Assembly: GCA_023101885.1 (NCBI GenBank)
Contig: JALPQD010000241.1
Span: 3,061,001 to 3,125,000 of the forward strand
Source: Typhlomys cinereus
Lineage: Eukaryota; Chordata; Mammalia; Rodentia; Platacanthomyidae
Length of the DNA: 64,000 nucleotides
Direction: 5' to 3'
This document shows, in pieces, positions 1 through 13,639 of the stretch (its first letter is position 1; each line of letters starts with the position of its first letter). A program made the translations under genes and the position numbers. The notes below the pieces were generated by a model. The model had not been told where the DNA came from and searched no databases. It worked only from the letters and a program-made list of their open reading frames with translations.

Positions 1-1249
1 AGCCAGGGAAATTATTCCATGCTTGGAGTTCCAGTTAACATTGAGTTAGATTATGGGCCTACATTCCTCAAAAGAATCACATAACAGGTTTTTAGAGCCA
101 GTGGGCTATCTTGAAGGAACGGAGATAATGAATAGATCTCTTGAGACAGTCTTGGCTGAAAACTTTAAAGGGCTTAAGTAATTCAATATCCTTTTCTTAG
201 GATAGTCAAATAAAGAAAACATAAAAAAAACTTAGCCTTTAAGCTGTGTCTCAAAGAAAGAACACAATTTTAATGTTAAAAATACAGTAAATAAAGCCAG
301 ATCAACCTCAATGTAGAGATAATAATGGGCAGGAGATGGTAATGTTAAAAGGAAATGAAAACTTATTTTAAAATCATATTAAAGGTGCATTACATACAGA
401 TCATTTTATACTTTGTTTAAAAATCATGTGGGACATATAAAATGGTGATTGAGCAAGGTTATTAAAAGGTTAGGATTGTGCTCCTCTTTAATAATTGGAG
501 GTCCCTAGGAAAGCTAGACATTCAGAAGATTTACAATTGATAATAGATTATAAAGGTTTAAATGAGGATTTACAAATTGTTATAAAGACATACTGATTGC
601 ATTTAGCAATGCTTATGACAGAAGTTTTTTTTTTTTTTTTAACTAGAAGTAGCTTAAATCCCAGATGGGAGGACGCAATGACCCTCAAGGTTATGGATAT
701 CAAGCCATGGGCATATAAAAATGGTCAAGTGCTCATCAGGTTTCTTGAGACTGTCTTTTATATGCACTTGAGATGATTGACAACAGCTCCTGGCTACCCT
801 GTTCACCAGAGAGCTGAAAGTTCCTGGGTCAGGAACAATTTCTCTTCCAGATGGCAATGCCTCTTAGAAGGAGTCTTCCCATCTGAGAGGCTAAATTAAG
901 GACTTGTACACAAACAGAGGTAAGGATGATCTGCACAATTTTCACCAAATCCTGTTAGGAAGGATCAGAACAGCTGCCAAAAAACTCACCGATCTCACTA
1001 AGCAACGTGATTCCTCACAAATTGCCTGCTGGGTTCTGGGAAATAGACCCAGACACACCTGAAAACCAGTGAACTGTAAACATTGTCTTTGTCACCCAGT
1101 CAGTCCCTAATATAAGAGAAAATTACAAAAATTAAAGGTATTCAAAAATTAAATAGGTCTCAGTTATTAGACATTAACCAAAATGTTTAAGATAGACTTA
1201 AAGAAATCTAAAAACTGTGATTAGAAGACAAGAGAAATAAGGAAACCAG
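1..1249. other. AT-rich stretch, no gene seen
   Basis: No open frame here resembles a known protein. It holds a poly-T run near 626-641. Because a retroviral pol relic follows directly, part of this stretch may be decayed retroviral sequence, but I could not recognise gag or protease motifs. Confidence 0.4.
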
Positions 1250-1860
1250 GAAAAATGCAAACCACTTGGAATTCCAAGAACACACTAATTATATGGATGA
1301 TATTCTTATTGCCACTGAGACTGAGGAGGACTACCACAGAGCCACAGAAGGATTCCTGCAGAGACGCCAGACAATGAGTTAGTGAATGTCAACAAAAAGA
1401 ACCAAGACACCAACCCCAGAGACTAAAAACAGGAGTTTCTGGGACCAAGGGCTTTTGTCATCTACAGATTTTGGAGTTTGTTGAGATTGCCAACTCACTG
1501 TCTGTCAGCCTAGAAGGAACACAATCCCTGATGTAAAACTGAAAAAGAACAAGAGGCTTTTACAAACCTCAAAAGAGCTTTTGATGTAAATGCCAGTCTT
1601 GATACTCGCAGATTCACAGGTCATTCCATCTGTTTGTGGATGATGCTTGAGATACAGTAAATGGGGTCCTAACTGAAACTTTAGGATCATGAAAGAGACT
1701 GATGACATATCTGTCCAAGAAATTGGACCCTATGACATCCAGATGGTCAGTTTACCTCTGGGTTGTAGCAACAACTGCTGCACTGATGAAAGAGACAGAA
1801 ATTAACTCATACCTTTAGCAAAGGCCTCAAAATGAGAAGGAGATTCCCCCAGGGCCCAGT
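1250..1860 (+). mobile_element. Decayed class I (gammaretrovirus-like) ERV pol relic
   Basis: Translation of the plus strand near 1290-1365 gives a reverse-transcriptase active-site motif of the YMDD type followed by an acidic stretch, as in gammaretroviral RT. About 180 bases further on, another short segment resembles the RT connection region (a QEAF..LK..F pattern near 1550-1590). The frame is broken many times by stops and shifts, so nothing functional can be made. Family assignment rests on these short motifs only. No LTR pair was identified with confidence. Confidence 0.5.
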
Positions 1861-2820
1861 CAGACAGCAAACCAGGCAACATGAGAAGTTGCCCAAGAGC
1901 CAGCGGCGCCACTCGAAATTTTAGTGACTATTCCAAAGACAAGTCTGCCAATAGCCAGAGACTTGTGATGCTTAAAGTCAAAAGGGAGATAAGAGAGTCC
2001 TAGAAAGGCTCTGGGTCTATAGCATGTTGCCTGGAGAACATTGAGAAACTGGACTTTACTGAGCTAAAACCAACTAGAAACAGCTTAAATAGGAGAAATA
2101 GGAAAGCCTAAAATGTTGCAAGTTCAGAACCAGATTATCTTGGGCCCATTTTAGCATCCTAATTGGTACTTATTACCCTCTGCATGTGACTTAACATCCT
2201 GGTGAATGCTAATTAAATAATTTAAAAAATATATAATGCCCTAGACCTGTATGAGTCCATGATTTGACTCATGTCCATAGAGCCAGTGGGGAATAAAATA
2301 GGATAAAATGTTAATAAAATCCTATACCATAGAAAGCTTGTCTTAGTCCCCTCCCTTCCACTGGAACTAAAAAGAAGTTGTCATGGGAAAGTTCACAAAG
2401 GATAAAAGTCCAAGGCTTCTGTCCTTGACAAACATCAATTCTTATGGCATTGGATTACCTCAGTATCCATTCCTGCTTTCCTTCCTTAGCAAATAGAGTA
2501 GAAGCCATCTAGGAGACTGTCACATTCTTTAGGTAGATCATTGACAAGACAGGGCTCCACTTTTTTCCTTCCGTTTAAGCAAGATGTGTATATAATGTGT
2601 GTAACCCATCTTTCAGTGCTTCTGGCTCATAGTTTTTGATTAGTGAGCTGGGGCCCTCTGCCTAGAGTAATAGGCTTTTTGATCAATATTTATATCTGAA
2701 GCTTCTGTTCCTGGCAGGCAGTCACCCCATAACACCTAGATGCCACCTCTACTACTCAACACGATTATGGCTTCCCAAATTAGTAACTACACAGGCACCA
2801 GACTTGGGACCTGAACCAGT
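1861..2820. other. No gene seen; possible continuation of ERV relic
   Basis: Unrecognised AT-rich sequence between the pol relic and a possible LTR-like promoter. No repeat family or coding exon could be named. Confidence 0.35.
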
Positions 2821-2859
2821 CACTGTAGATATCCTACACCAGGTCCTGGACCCCACAAC

Positions 2860-3330
2860 TCTCCTTGACTCTCACAACTGCAGACACTGTACTCAAACCA
2901 CCAAAAACCCCTATAGTCACCTGTAGGAGGAATGGAAATGATTCACAGAGGCTTCCATCCCCCATACAGAGAGGCTCCTTGGACTTCTCCCTCCCGCCAA
3001 GCATACAAATTTCACAAGACTGCAAATCTCGTGAGACTACACCTTCTGCAGAGCAAAGACAGTTGGTGCTGTTAAACCGCCTGGTGAGAGGACCAATCCA
3101 GACAGGACAACTCAGCAAAGACTCACGCTGGGACTTATGGGATGTTGGGTGGGGTATATAAACAGCCTGATACTTAGAATATATGAGCCACAAGCCTGAG
3201 AGCCTAACAGCCTGAGAGCCTGCTTTGCCACTTGCCTGACTCCCGGACTCCTGTTGACTCTGCACCAGCTTATCCCCCCGCACCCAAGGGTTTCCGTGGG
3301 CCTCTGTTACACTGTCACATTGTTACAGCC
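2860..3330 (+). mobile_element. Possible LTR-like promoter segment with TATA box
   Basis: A moderately GC-rich block ends in a consensus TATA element (tatataaa at about 3155-3162). Three short direct repeats of the form agcctgagagcct follow at about 3190-3222, and a CT/CCC-rich stretch lies downstream. This layout resembles the U3-R part of an LTR and lies about 1 kb downstream of the pol relic. LTR ends and a target-site duplication were not found, so it could equally be unique sequence. Confidence 0.3.
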
Positions 3331-3559
3331 ACCACAGACCCTCGCAATTTTACTGAAGAAAATATAATAGGAAATATTGCTGAATCAGGATGCTTGAGCC
3401 CAACAAATTATCCAGAGCCAATGCACACACCAACACATGTGACAATATACCCATCAGGATTATCCAGCTCTGCATTTCTATGTGTCCTCCTCCAGTCGAT
3501 ACTTGCATTAGTCTATTTCCATTAATTCTAACAAAATACTTGAGACAGGGTATAATTTT

Positions 3560-4330
3560 ATGGAGCTATATCTTAGTTGTTTTTCCTGATGCTGAGATAA
3601 AATTCCATGACAAAAGCAAGTTAATGAAAGAAGGGTTTATTTTTTCTCACAACTCAAGACTGCAAGAATACAATCAGTTCCTTATAAAAGGTAAGTCATG
3701 GTGGCAGGAACTTGAGGGAGCTAGTTGTGTTTATGTCCAAAGTCAAGAAGTAGAGAATGATGAATGCTTATGTTCAGCTAGCTTTTCATCCTATTCATGA
3801 ATGGTGTTACCCAGTTAGGATGATTCTCCCTACCTCAATTAACTTAATCAAGATAATCCTTCATAGGCATATGCAGAGACTAACATAATCTAAATAATTC
3901 TTCACAGGTGTGCCTGGAGGCTTATTTCTTAAGTCAAGTGGAAAATTAGCATTATTTATCACAGAAAGGATAGTCTTTCAACTTACAGTTTGGCAGTCCG
4001 AAAGTGCAAGGTCAGGACTAAGCATATGTGGAGGGAAAAACTCATGCAGAGAGACAAGGGGTGGGGAAGACTGGGGAGGAACCAGTTTTGTTTTAACAAC
4101 TCATTAGAACTATCCAACCAGAATCCTATGAGACCTCTACTACTAATTCCTTCTGAAGGCAATGCCACTGTATGAGTTACTTGTCTCATTTCTGTGACAA
4201 AAGCAACTTGAAGAAGGGTTTATTTTAACTCATAGTTCAATGGTATAGTCCATCATGATGTGGCAGGGACTAGGGACTGAAAAGAAGGGCATATGTTACC
4301 ATATAAAAGAGGTTAGTTGGCAGAAGGCTG
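3560..4330 (-). repeat. Two copies of a rodent medium-copy interspersed repeat
   Basis: Two segments (about 3570-3760 and 4170-4330) share the pattern acaaaagcaa..., then agaagggtttatt..., then ctca.a.ttcaa. The same pattern recurs at 25330 and in the 34.66-kb copy. Many rodent genomes carry this family. I could not fix its class from the sequence. Confidence 0.45.
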
Positions 4331-4404
4331 TAAACCTTTCCCTAACTGGAATACATGTAACAGAGCATGCTGAAGAAAAATCTGATGCTATGTAAATTAT
4401 AAAG

Positions 4405-4500
4405 TGTTATAAGAGGGCTAATAAGATTGCTTAGTGAGTAAAAGTGCTTGCCATCAATCCTGAAAACTTCAGTTCAATCCCTGAAACTAAGGATGAAAAA
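4405..4500 (+). repeat. Old tRNA-derived SINE head
   Basis: The order gggctaataagattgc, then gttcaatcccTGA-like B box, matches the Pol III promoter head of a B2/ID-type SINE. It is diverged and lacks a clear tail. Confidence 0.4.
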
Positions 4501-4559
4501 AAGAAGGTCCGATGTATTGGATTCATCCATATTCCTTGCATTTCTACAGCTTACTTTTC

Positions 4560-5190
4560 AAAAATAGCCATCCTAGAATGTATGACAACTTACTGTGCCT
4601 TTCACATATATTTCACTGATGATGACAATCACTTAGGTTGAATACCTTTACATACACTTCTTGGGCATTTATCTTCCTTAGAAAATGTCTGTTTGTATTT
4701 TTGCCCACTTTAATTAGATTAGTTTGTCGTTTGGGGTATTTAGTTGGATTATATCCTTATATGTGTTTTGTATATTAGCTCATTATTAGATATACGACTT
4801 GCAAATATTTTTCCATTCCAAGGACTGTCTTTTTCTGTTTCCCTTACAGTGAAAAAATATCTTCATTTCATATATCATCTGTTCATTTTTTTCCTTTTAT
4901 TGCCTCTGCTTTGATATTATATGTATTAAATTATTGTCTATATTAATGGCATGAAGCTTTTCTCCTACTTCTTTTCCTTGAAGTTTTATAGATTGAAGTA
5001 TGAAATTTAGAACTTGATCCACTGTAGTTGATTTTTGTGTGTAATGTAATACAAAGATCAATTTGAATATCTCTTTTCCCGTCTTTGAATAAATTACTTT
5101 AGCTGTTGTGTATTTCTTATATCTTTGTTGTAGATTATATTGGCCATATATGCTTCAGTTTTTTTCTATTCTGTTCCATTGGTTTACATG
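4560..5190 (-). mobile_element. Old L1 relic (ORF2 3' part), minus strand
   Basis: The T-rich plus strand reads as the reverse complement of a mammalian L1 ORF2 C-terminal region and 3' end, with typical phrases such as tcccattggtttacatg and tgcccactttaatt. All frames are closed. Strong divergence from the young L1s at 40-58 kb indicates an old insertion. Confidence 0.5.
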
Positions 5191-5224
5191 CTTTTTTATT
5201 TATTTTTAAAGACATTTGAAAAAT

Positions 5225-5637
5225 ATTTTTATTTACTTGTGTGCGTGTGTGTGTAAGAGAGAGAGAAAAAAAGACAGAGATGGAAAGAGAGAGAGAGGAT
5301 AGAGGTCAGGATGCATTCATGTATGCCATGGTGTATGGTGGTCGTCAGAGAACCTTTATTTTTGATTGTGGTGCGCGTGCGTGCGTGCACGCACGCGCAT
5401 GTTTTGGAGGGCACTGTGAATCCATGTGGTGGCCCAAGTGTGATTTTGGGAATCATCCTGGATTGCTTCTACCTCCTTATTGTGTTGCTCTGGGATTTTC
5501 CAGGCTCTGCTTTCCAGAGTCAGAAGTACAACCACCTCCACTTCCACCTTGCATTTTCATATGGGATCTGAGATCTGAACTCAGATCCTTCTGCTTGCAA
5601 GACAGAATTTCAATCCTGAGCCATCTCTCCAGCCCAA
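5225..5637 (-). repeat. B2-superfamily SINE, older copy with TG-rich tail
   Basis: On the minus strand the element starts with the tRNA-like head (reverse of ctgagccatctctccagccc at its right end) and runs through the conserved body to a (TG/AG)-rich tail and AT-rich end at left. It includes the alternating purine-pyrimidine palindrome at 5374-5400. It belongs to the older, CpG-poor subgroup. Confidence 0.75.
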
Positions 5638-5699
5638 CATCCCTTTTCAAAAGTGATTTTAGTGTACACAATGAGTTTCATTATGACATTATTTTGCAT

Positions 5700-5975
5700 T
5701 CTTGTCTATGTGTGCCTGCATGGGTGGGCATGTGTACAAGAGGGTACTTGAGTGTGTGTGCCTGTATAGGCCCCAAGGGTGACATCAGGAATCATCCTAT
5801 CTTCTGCCTTATAAAGTTTTGTTCTGGGATTTCCTAGGCTCTGCATTCCAGGACCAGACTAAGAGGTTGCTGTCATATCCACATGGTACTTCTACATGGG
5901 ATCTGGGAATCTAAACTCAGGTCCTTTTGCTTGCGAGGCAAAGGCTTATACTACTGAGCCATCTCCTCAGCCCCA
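5700..5975 (-). repeat. B2-superfamily SINE, older copy
   Basis: Same order as its neighbours: TG-rich stretch, 'aagggtgacatcaggaatca' body and a right end matching the reverse of the Pol III head (gagccatctcctcagcccc). Diverged from the young subgroup. Confidence 0.75.
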
Positions 5976-6114
5976 TTTTATCATTGTATATAATTTATAT
6001 ATCGTACTTTGCTCATTTTTGTCTCTCCACTATAAATGACTGTAGTGACAGTATGATAGTATATTACTGCTTTGATTACCTTAGCATTCACGCTTGTAAT
6101 CTTTTATTTTTTAA

Positions 6115-6144
6115 AAATTTTAAGATTTTGTTTATTTATACATT

Positions 6145-6180
<36 letters not shown>

Positions 6181-6423
6181 TCAGAGGGCTCTATGTATCC
6201 CTGTAGTGGACCAAGGGTGACTTTAGAAATCATCCTGGATTGCTTCTACCTCCTTTTTGCTTCACTCTGGGATTTCCTAGGCTACTCCATCCACCAGGGC
6301 CAGAAGTGTAGGCCAGAACCGTTTATGCCTGGCATTTATTTTTATGTGGGACTTGGGATCTGAACTCAGGACTTTCTGCTTTCGAGGAAGAGTCTTAACC
6401 CCTGAGCCATACTCTCCAGCCCT
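6115..6423 (-). repeat. B2-superfamily SINE with (TG)n, older copy
   Basis: A (TG)n run at about 6145-6178 is followed by the conserved SINE body and the reversed tRNA-like head ending tctccagccc. The third such copy in about 1.2 kb, all in the same orientation. Confidence 0.8.
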
Positions 6424-8984
6424 CATGTAATCTTTTATAAATAAAATACTAGTTAATAAGTCATCCACAAAAATATGTAAGAACTTAAAATTATCAACTC
6501 AAAATTTATCTGAATACAAAACAAATGAAAATCTATTGTTTATATGTGATATCAATAAGCAAACAAAAGACAAAATTAAGAAATAAGTTCTATTTATAAT
6601 ATCAGTTAAATATTTGTGAAAGTCAACAAAATAAATGTGAACTGCCATTCTAAAACAACAAAGCATTATTCAAAGAATACCTCTATAAAAATATGGCCTA
6701 CATTAAAGAATTAGATAATTAAATAGAGAAATATAGTACATAGCTTACTGTATTTCACACAACCTTGATCAGAAGACCTGATGGCTCCCATAAAGAATTT
6801 GACAAACTAATCTCTTTCTCAATACATTCAGATTATTTCGCTGGTGATGATAAAAGGTATTTTTTTTTATCATGAATCAGAACAAGGCCAGATCTTTCCT
6901 GGTACTAAACATGGCACCTTAGTTTTGTTTGTTCTTTTTTGTTTGTATTTGGTTGAGACAGATTCTAGTTATGTAGTTCAGGCTGGCTTTAAACTTGGGG
7001 TCATCCTGCCTCAATGTTTGGATTTATAATGTATACATTTTAAGACATGATTCTATAAAGAATAACAGTAATCCATATCCTATAAAGGTAAATCCTAAAA
7101 GCAAAGGCTTCTAAGTATTTCAAAGCCAATTTGTCAGGTTTTCCTAGGCTAAAAGGTTGACATAATAGTATTAAATTACATAAGTCAGCTTTTCACTACT
7201 ACTGAGGTAGGTAGGGACTTTACTTTAGTTTGCAGACATGTTTTAATTCTAATTTTTTTCTTAAACACGCTTATATTTAATATTTCTGACACTAACCTTG
7301 ATTTATAAGTGTAAATTCACAATCAGTGTTAGACAAAAGACTATTAAGTTATTTTACTCAAGGAAGAGGAATAGACAGTACAACTAAAAATCACTCACCA
7401 TAGATGTAGGATTAAAAAAGAAATATTATAAGCTACTTTATTAACTCAAATGAGGAAAATCCTAAAAACTCAACCCTATATAATTATGGTAAGTTGAGAG
7501 AAAAACAAATAGGGGTAGATATTCTAGGTATAGTGGAAACAAATTATAAAGAATACTCAGTGTATTCTCTAATCGTTTTTGAAACTCTTATAGGGGCATA
7601 GAAAACACCTGTAGAGAAAAAAAATGAATGTTTTCTTCTCCTTCATTGAGCAAGATACTTTTAAAATGTAGTTATAAAAGAAATAAAAGTATGCAAAGCA
7701 ATGTCTATTTTCCAAAAAATCGCTTTTACCAAATAAGGAAATTATATGAGTAGTGTTATGTACATGACTACGCTACTAGAGGATATAAAATTTAAAATAG
7801 AAAATTCAACAACAGAACAAAACTGTTTGACACATCTGTATATCTTATTCTGAAATTCCATTATAAAGGGGGAAAAAAAAGAAATGTTCCTCAACACTCA
7901 TGTGCAAAGATATTCACAATTGAACTGATGTTGTAAAAAAAAATTTTATAAATAATCTCAGAGGATCTGGTTTCATATATGACTGGTTACCCCTGAAATG
8001 GACTATTAGGTATCCATAGAATTGCATGAGAATATTTAATAATTTATGTGATAGTCCACAAAGAACAATTATAATGAAAATATCCTCCAATAAAATAATG
8101 TAGATTAATCATAAATATAAAGACATATATCAAATTTATTTTTCAGGTAGTGGTATTAGGAATGGTTTTATGATTTTGTACTGCCTTGTATATAAATGAT
8201 TTTAAAATAAATATTTAAGACCATGATTATAATTTATGTTACAAATATATAACACAAAGTCCTTTTCCCTATTAAAATATCAGCAATATACAGAAATGAT
8301 TTTGGTAGTAGATATGAAGTCTGATCACACTTCTGAAACACCTTATGGAAATAAATGTATGTATCATTAATGATAGTCATTAAATAAGGTAGTTCTTAAT
8401 CTCCACAAAGACACAAAAATTAGTATTTGATATTTCAAAATTCTTTTTAGCACTAATTGTTATGGAAATAATCTTAGAGGTTATCAAGGTAGATATTCAC
8501 CAATAAATAGCCAAACAACATAAACATAGAGATATAAGAACACGTATATATATACATAGATAGATAGATATAGATGCATGGCTATCATTGATATATCAGA
8601 ATTGCCATAAAGTTTTAAATATTATGAGTCAGAGCAAATATTTTAAAATTATCTTTAATGACAGGAAATGAAGGTCAAGAGACTGTGTGAATAAACACAC
8701 ATGTGTGAAAAGCAGATATAAAAGTGTGTACATTGAAAAATACTGGAGCAATAAGGAATAAGGTAGTTCTTGAAAAATATTGGGCACATACAGAATGAAC
8801 GAGATTAGAGAAGGCAAGCATAGTCATTAGTATTAATAACTAATAGCATTAGTTTTCTTCTACTGACTTTCTTGTTTTGTGATTTTCTTTTCCTGAAATG
8901 TACCTGATTTATTTTTCTGACAAGGAAAACGAAATGGGAACAGGAAAGAGGCAAGGTCAGCATTTAATTCCAGTGAAATGACCA
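6424..8984. other. AT-rich intergenic sequence
   Basis: Roughly 2.5 kb of very AT-rich DNA without a recognisable gene. It contains a B1-like antisense segment (listed separately) and a short tagatagata tract near 8560-8572. Confidence 0.5.
6921..7030 (-). repeat. B1-like SINE fragment, antisense
   Basis: Reads 'gagacagattctagttatgt', then 'caggctggctttaaacttgg' and 'atcctgcctc', the reverse complement of the 7SL-derived B1 body. It is truncated and lies minus-strand. Confidence 0.7.
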
Positions 8985-10066
8985 CGTGTGACCCCTCACA
9001 CTAGCCAGAACAACACACGAACACACACACACACAAACATCACTTATATTGAAACAGGAGGTTATGCAGAGGAAACAGGAATACTCTTACTAGCTGTTCT
9101 GACTGGCACAAGTGAAACTAGGTCAGTGATTAAGAATGAAGCTTTCCAGCAACAAACACAAGGAAGGTCACTGAAAGGTCTAGACTTGGATCCTGAAAGT
9201 ACACAACTCAAGAGGACATACATGATGCAACCAAAGATTTGACTCCATAAGTAACGATTTACTCATCAGAGCACCCAGTGTTGATTTAAAAACACAGGGC
9301 AAGAACTAGGCACCACCTGAATGTCCAACAACATGGGAATGGTTGCAGAAATGTTAAGGTCCATGGAGATACAGGAGCACTCTGCAGGCACTGAAGATGG
9401 CTGTCCACGAACCTGTTGAATAACACGGAGAGAAGTTCAATGGGCTGATTTCCGTCGGGCGTCAGTTGCTGATAGAAGCAGGTTAAGAAACTGCCACATA
9501 CGTGATCCAGTCTACCACAGCACGAGATGAGGGAAGGTGAGCTTGGGTGAGAGGAAAGAGAAGCAGAGCACACCGACACAGGTAAAAGCGGTTCTCTGTG
9601 GGTGGCAGGATCGCGGGAGAGAACAGTGTCTTGGTTTCAACCAAGAGGACTTCATCCTTTCCCACATTTCTACCGCGAACCGTGCAGTAGACAATGCCAG
9701 AAAGAGAAGGCTTTGAAGAACCAAACCACTGGGAGAAGAGGCAGCCTTTCACCTACCAGATGGCACGGATCTGAAGGATTGCTCTCAGTGAATGTCCTTG
9801 CTGGGGGTGGGGAGAAGGGGAAGAGGAGAGGGCAGAGAGGGAAGAGGGAGGAAGAAAGAGGGAGATGGGGAGGGCCAGGAGGGGGCTGTGGTGGGGATCA
9901 AGAGACAGGGCGAGAAGGGGAGGGAGGGAGAGTGAGACACAGGGGTGTGGGGGAGGGAGAGACCTGCTCTCCCAATACAATACACTGCTGGTGGGTTGGG
10001 GTTCGGAGGGGCTGTAAACCAGGTGGGAACCAAGAGCTGGCTCGGTGGCCCGCTCCTGGGACGTCT
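8985..10066 (-). other. Probable 3' UTR and downstream flank of PABPC1L2
   Basis: This segment lies directly downstream of the PABPC1L2 stop on the minus strand. A G-rich (on plus) low-complexity stretch spans about 9800-9960. The nearest canonical poly(A) signals on the minus strand are AATAAA at about 8906-8911 and ATTAAA at about 8962-8967, which would give a 3' UTR of about 1.1 kb. The assignment is inference; no transcript end can be seen. Confidence 0.35.
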
Positions 10067-11506
<1,440 letters not shown>

Positions 11507-11650
11507 CTACAGCAAGTGCCTGGCAGGAGTGGGCGGGGCGGCCTTGCGGACGCGCTTGCCTGGCCCAGAGGAGCCCGGAAGCAGCATTCTCCCATTCGCG
11601 GCGGGCTGGAGGGGGTTCTCCCCGTTCCATCTCCCCCACCCGCAGAAAGG

Positions 11651-12840
11651 AAAGAGCACAAGCTGCCGGATGTCATCCATGAAAGAGCAAGTCTCCCAGG
11701 CTCCCCATGCTGCCTGCTGAGCCATCTTCTGAGCTCCCCCTTTTCCCACCCCTTCCCCCTCTGCAACGCTTCCTCAAGAGAGAATAAGCAGGCTTGCTCA
11801 TTCATAAAGCCACCAATACCTGTGGAGCCTGGGCCGGCCCTAGGGAGACAGGGGTCTGGGAGACAGCAGGATACATACAGACTGGCTTCAAGGTCCTCCT
11901 TGGAAGCAGAGAATCTGGGCTGAACACCACAGCCCACACGACCTGACCCCTGGGTCTCTCTCCCTCTTGCCCCCTGCTCTCTCCCTCTTGCCCAGGAGAC
12001 ACACCCGGGCACCCCCGATTCCCCAGGCCTCCCCAAGTCTGACTTCATGCTGCCTGGAAATGCTGCCCTTGCCAATGGTAGTGAAGGAGAGCCAAACCAG
12101 GTGCTGGGACCTGCCTGCTCCAGTGCCAGACAACTGTCTACTGCAGGCCCTGCCCTCATAATCTGAGGGGGCTCGCCCTGCACCCAGAAATGCCCATCGG
12201 TGCTCCAAAGAGGAATGCAAGCAGGCCCTGAAATCTAGCTCTAGCTGGAGGTCCCTGCTCCCAGGTCACCAGCTGGGGTGCAGGTAATGTGCAAGAGTAC
12301 TGGGAGTGCTGATGTGTTGCAGGCATGAGGAGAGCAGCCCCGGGCTTGCTGAGCAGCAGCGATGCCTGCAGCGATGCCACAAGAGACAGATTCCATAAGT
12401 GCCCTGGGGACAGAGGAGGTACCAACCTCCCCGGCGTATACTGGAACACAGCCCGCTGTCCTGCTTCCTATGGAGAGAAGGACCTGACCCTCTGTGTTCC
12501 CAGGGGGGAATCTCAGGAGGCAGCACTGGGTGGGAACTTTGGCGGGTTCAGAGACACGAGGAGCAGTGCACCATCTCTAGGTGCCAGGAAAGGCATTCCA
12601 CGCAGAAGGAGCACCTTGACCCCGGGCCGTGTGGCTTGGGAGCAGGGACATGCTCACTTTGGGTCATGTGAGGTAATCTGGTGTGGACAAATCTTCCAGA
12701 GCAGAGAGTGGGAGGCTGGGCTGCCGGGGTGGAGGTCCTCAGAGGCAAGTTCAGGTGCCTGGACTCTCCCACCAGCCAGCCCGTGCCAGGACTGGAATGA
12801 AGGGGTCAGTGTATTACGAAGCCTCTCCACTGAAAATGAG
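11651..12840. other. Unique GC-moderate flank upstream of PABPC1L2
   Basis: About 1.2 kb of non-repetitive sequence upstream of the island. Several open frames exist but none resembles a known protein, and they follow from GC bias. It may hold 5' regulatory sequence of PABPC1L2. Confidence 0.35.
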
Positions 12841-12924
12841 GCACACACGTGTATACACACACGCGCACACACACACACACAAACGCATGCACGCACACAC
12901 ACACACGCACACACACACACACAC
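12841..12924. repeat. (CA)n/(CGCA) microsatellite
   Basis: Imperfect CA repeats interspersed with CG steps (acgcgcac, cgcatgcacgc). Alternating purine-pyrimidine sequence of this type can adopt Z-DNA. Confidence 0.9.
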
Positions 12925-13179
12925 TGTTCATGCATAATCCATGGCAGAATCAAAAACAGAAAATTACATTAGACCAGTCTCCAGCTCTAAATATGTCAGA
13001 ATAAGCTTTCTCTCTGGCCCACCTCTCATTCCAAAAACAGGGGTCTAGGGTTGCTATGAGACACTTTGGGGAGATGCATATATAAAGAGGAACAGTGACC
13101 AAACCACAGTGCCTTATCTCGAGATGCTTTGACTCCACTACAGACGCCTATAAGTTTTTTTCTTCTGCGTCCGTAATTT

Positions 13180-13450
13180 TTGTTTTATTTTATTTTTGCT
13201 TGTGTGTCTGCTTGTACGTCTCTGGGTGTATCAAAGGAAACTGTCTGTGCCAGCGTGACTTTGGGAATCACCTCGGATTGAGCTACCTCCTCTTTGCTTT
13301 GCTCTGAAGGTTCCCAGGCTCAGCCTTCCAGGGTCAGAAGTATAGGCCTTCACAACTTCCTCCTGGTGTTTTCATGTGGGATTCAGGATCTGAACTCAGG
13401 ATCTTCTGCTTGTGAGGCAGAGGCTTAACCCCTGAGTCATCTCTCCCCAA
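13180..13450 (-). repeat. B2-superfamily SINE, older copy
   Basis: The minus-strand element ends at right with the reversed Pol III head (cttaacccctgagtcatctc). It carries the conserved body (cgtgactttgggaatcac and catgtgggattcaggatctg) and a TG-rich left part. Confidence 0.75.
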
Positions 13451-13471
13451 CTTCAGTAATTTTTTGATTTT

Positions 13472-13525
13472 ACACACACACACACCACCACCACGCACGC
13501 ACGCACGCACGCACGCACACACACT
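13472..13525. repeat. (CA)n and (CGCA)n microsatellite
   Basis: (CA)n, then accacc, then a tetranucleotide (cgca)n block of about seven units, then (CA)n. Alternating purine-pyrimidine throughout the tetranucleotide block. Confidence 0.9.
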
Positions 13526-13639
13526 CTTTCCAAGTAGATTTTTCTCCTTCCACTATGTGGTTCTGAAAAGGACTCAATGGCCAGGTTTGTGAACAGGTGC
13601 CTTACCAACTGAGTCACCATGCAGGTGTGTCATTACACT

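Noticed and set aside
12683..12953. Cys/Val or His/Thr-rich frames over CA/TG repeats (also at 16.3, 18.4, 19.7, 26.4, 46.2 kb)
   Set aside because: Translations of microsatellites and SINE tails, not proteins.
12841..13525. CRISPR-like or other spaced direct-repeat array
   Set aside because: The repeats are CA/CGCA microsatellites without unique spacers, and the genome is mammalian.
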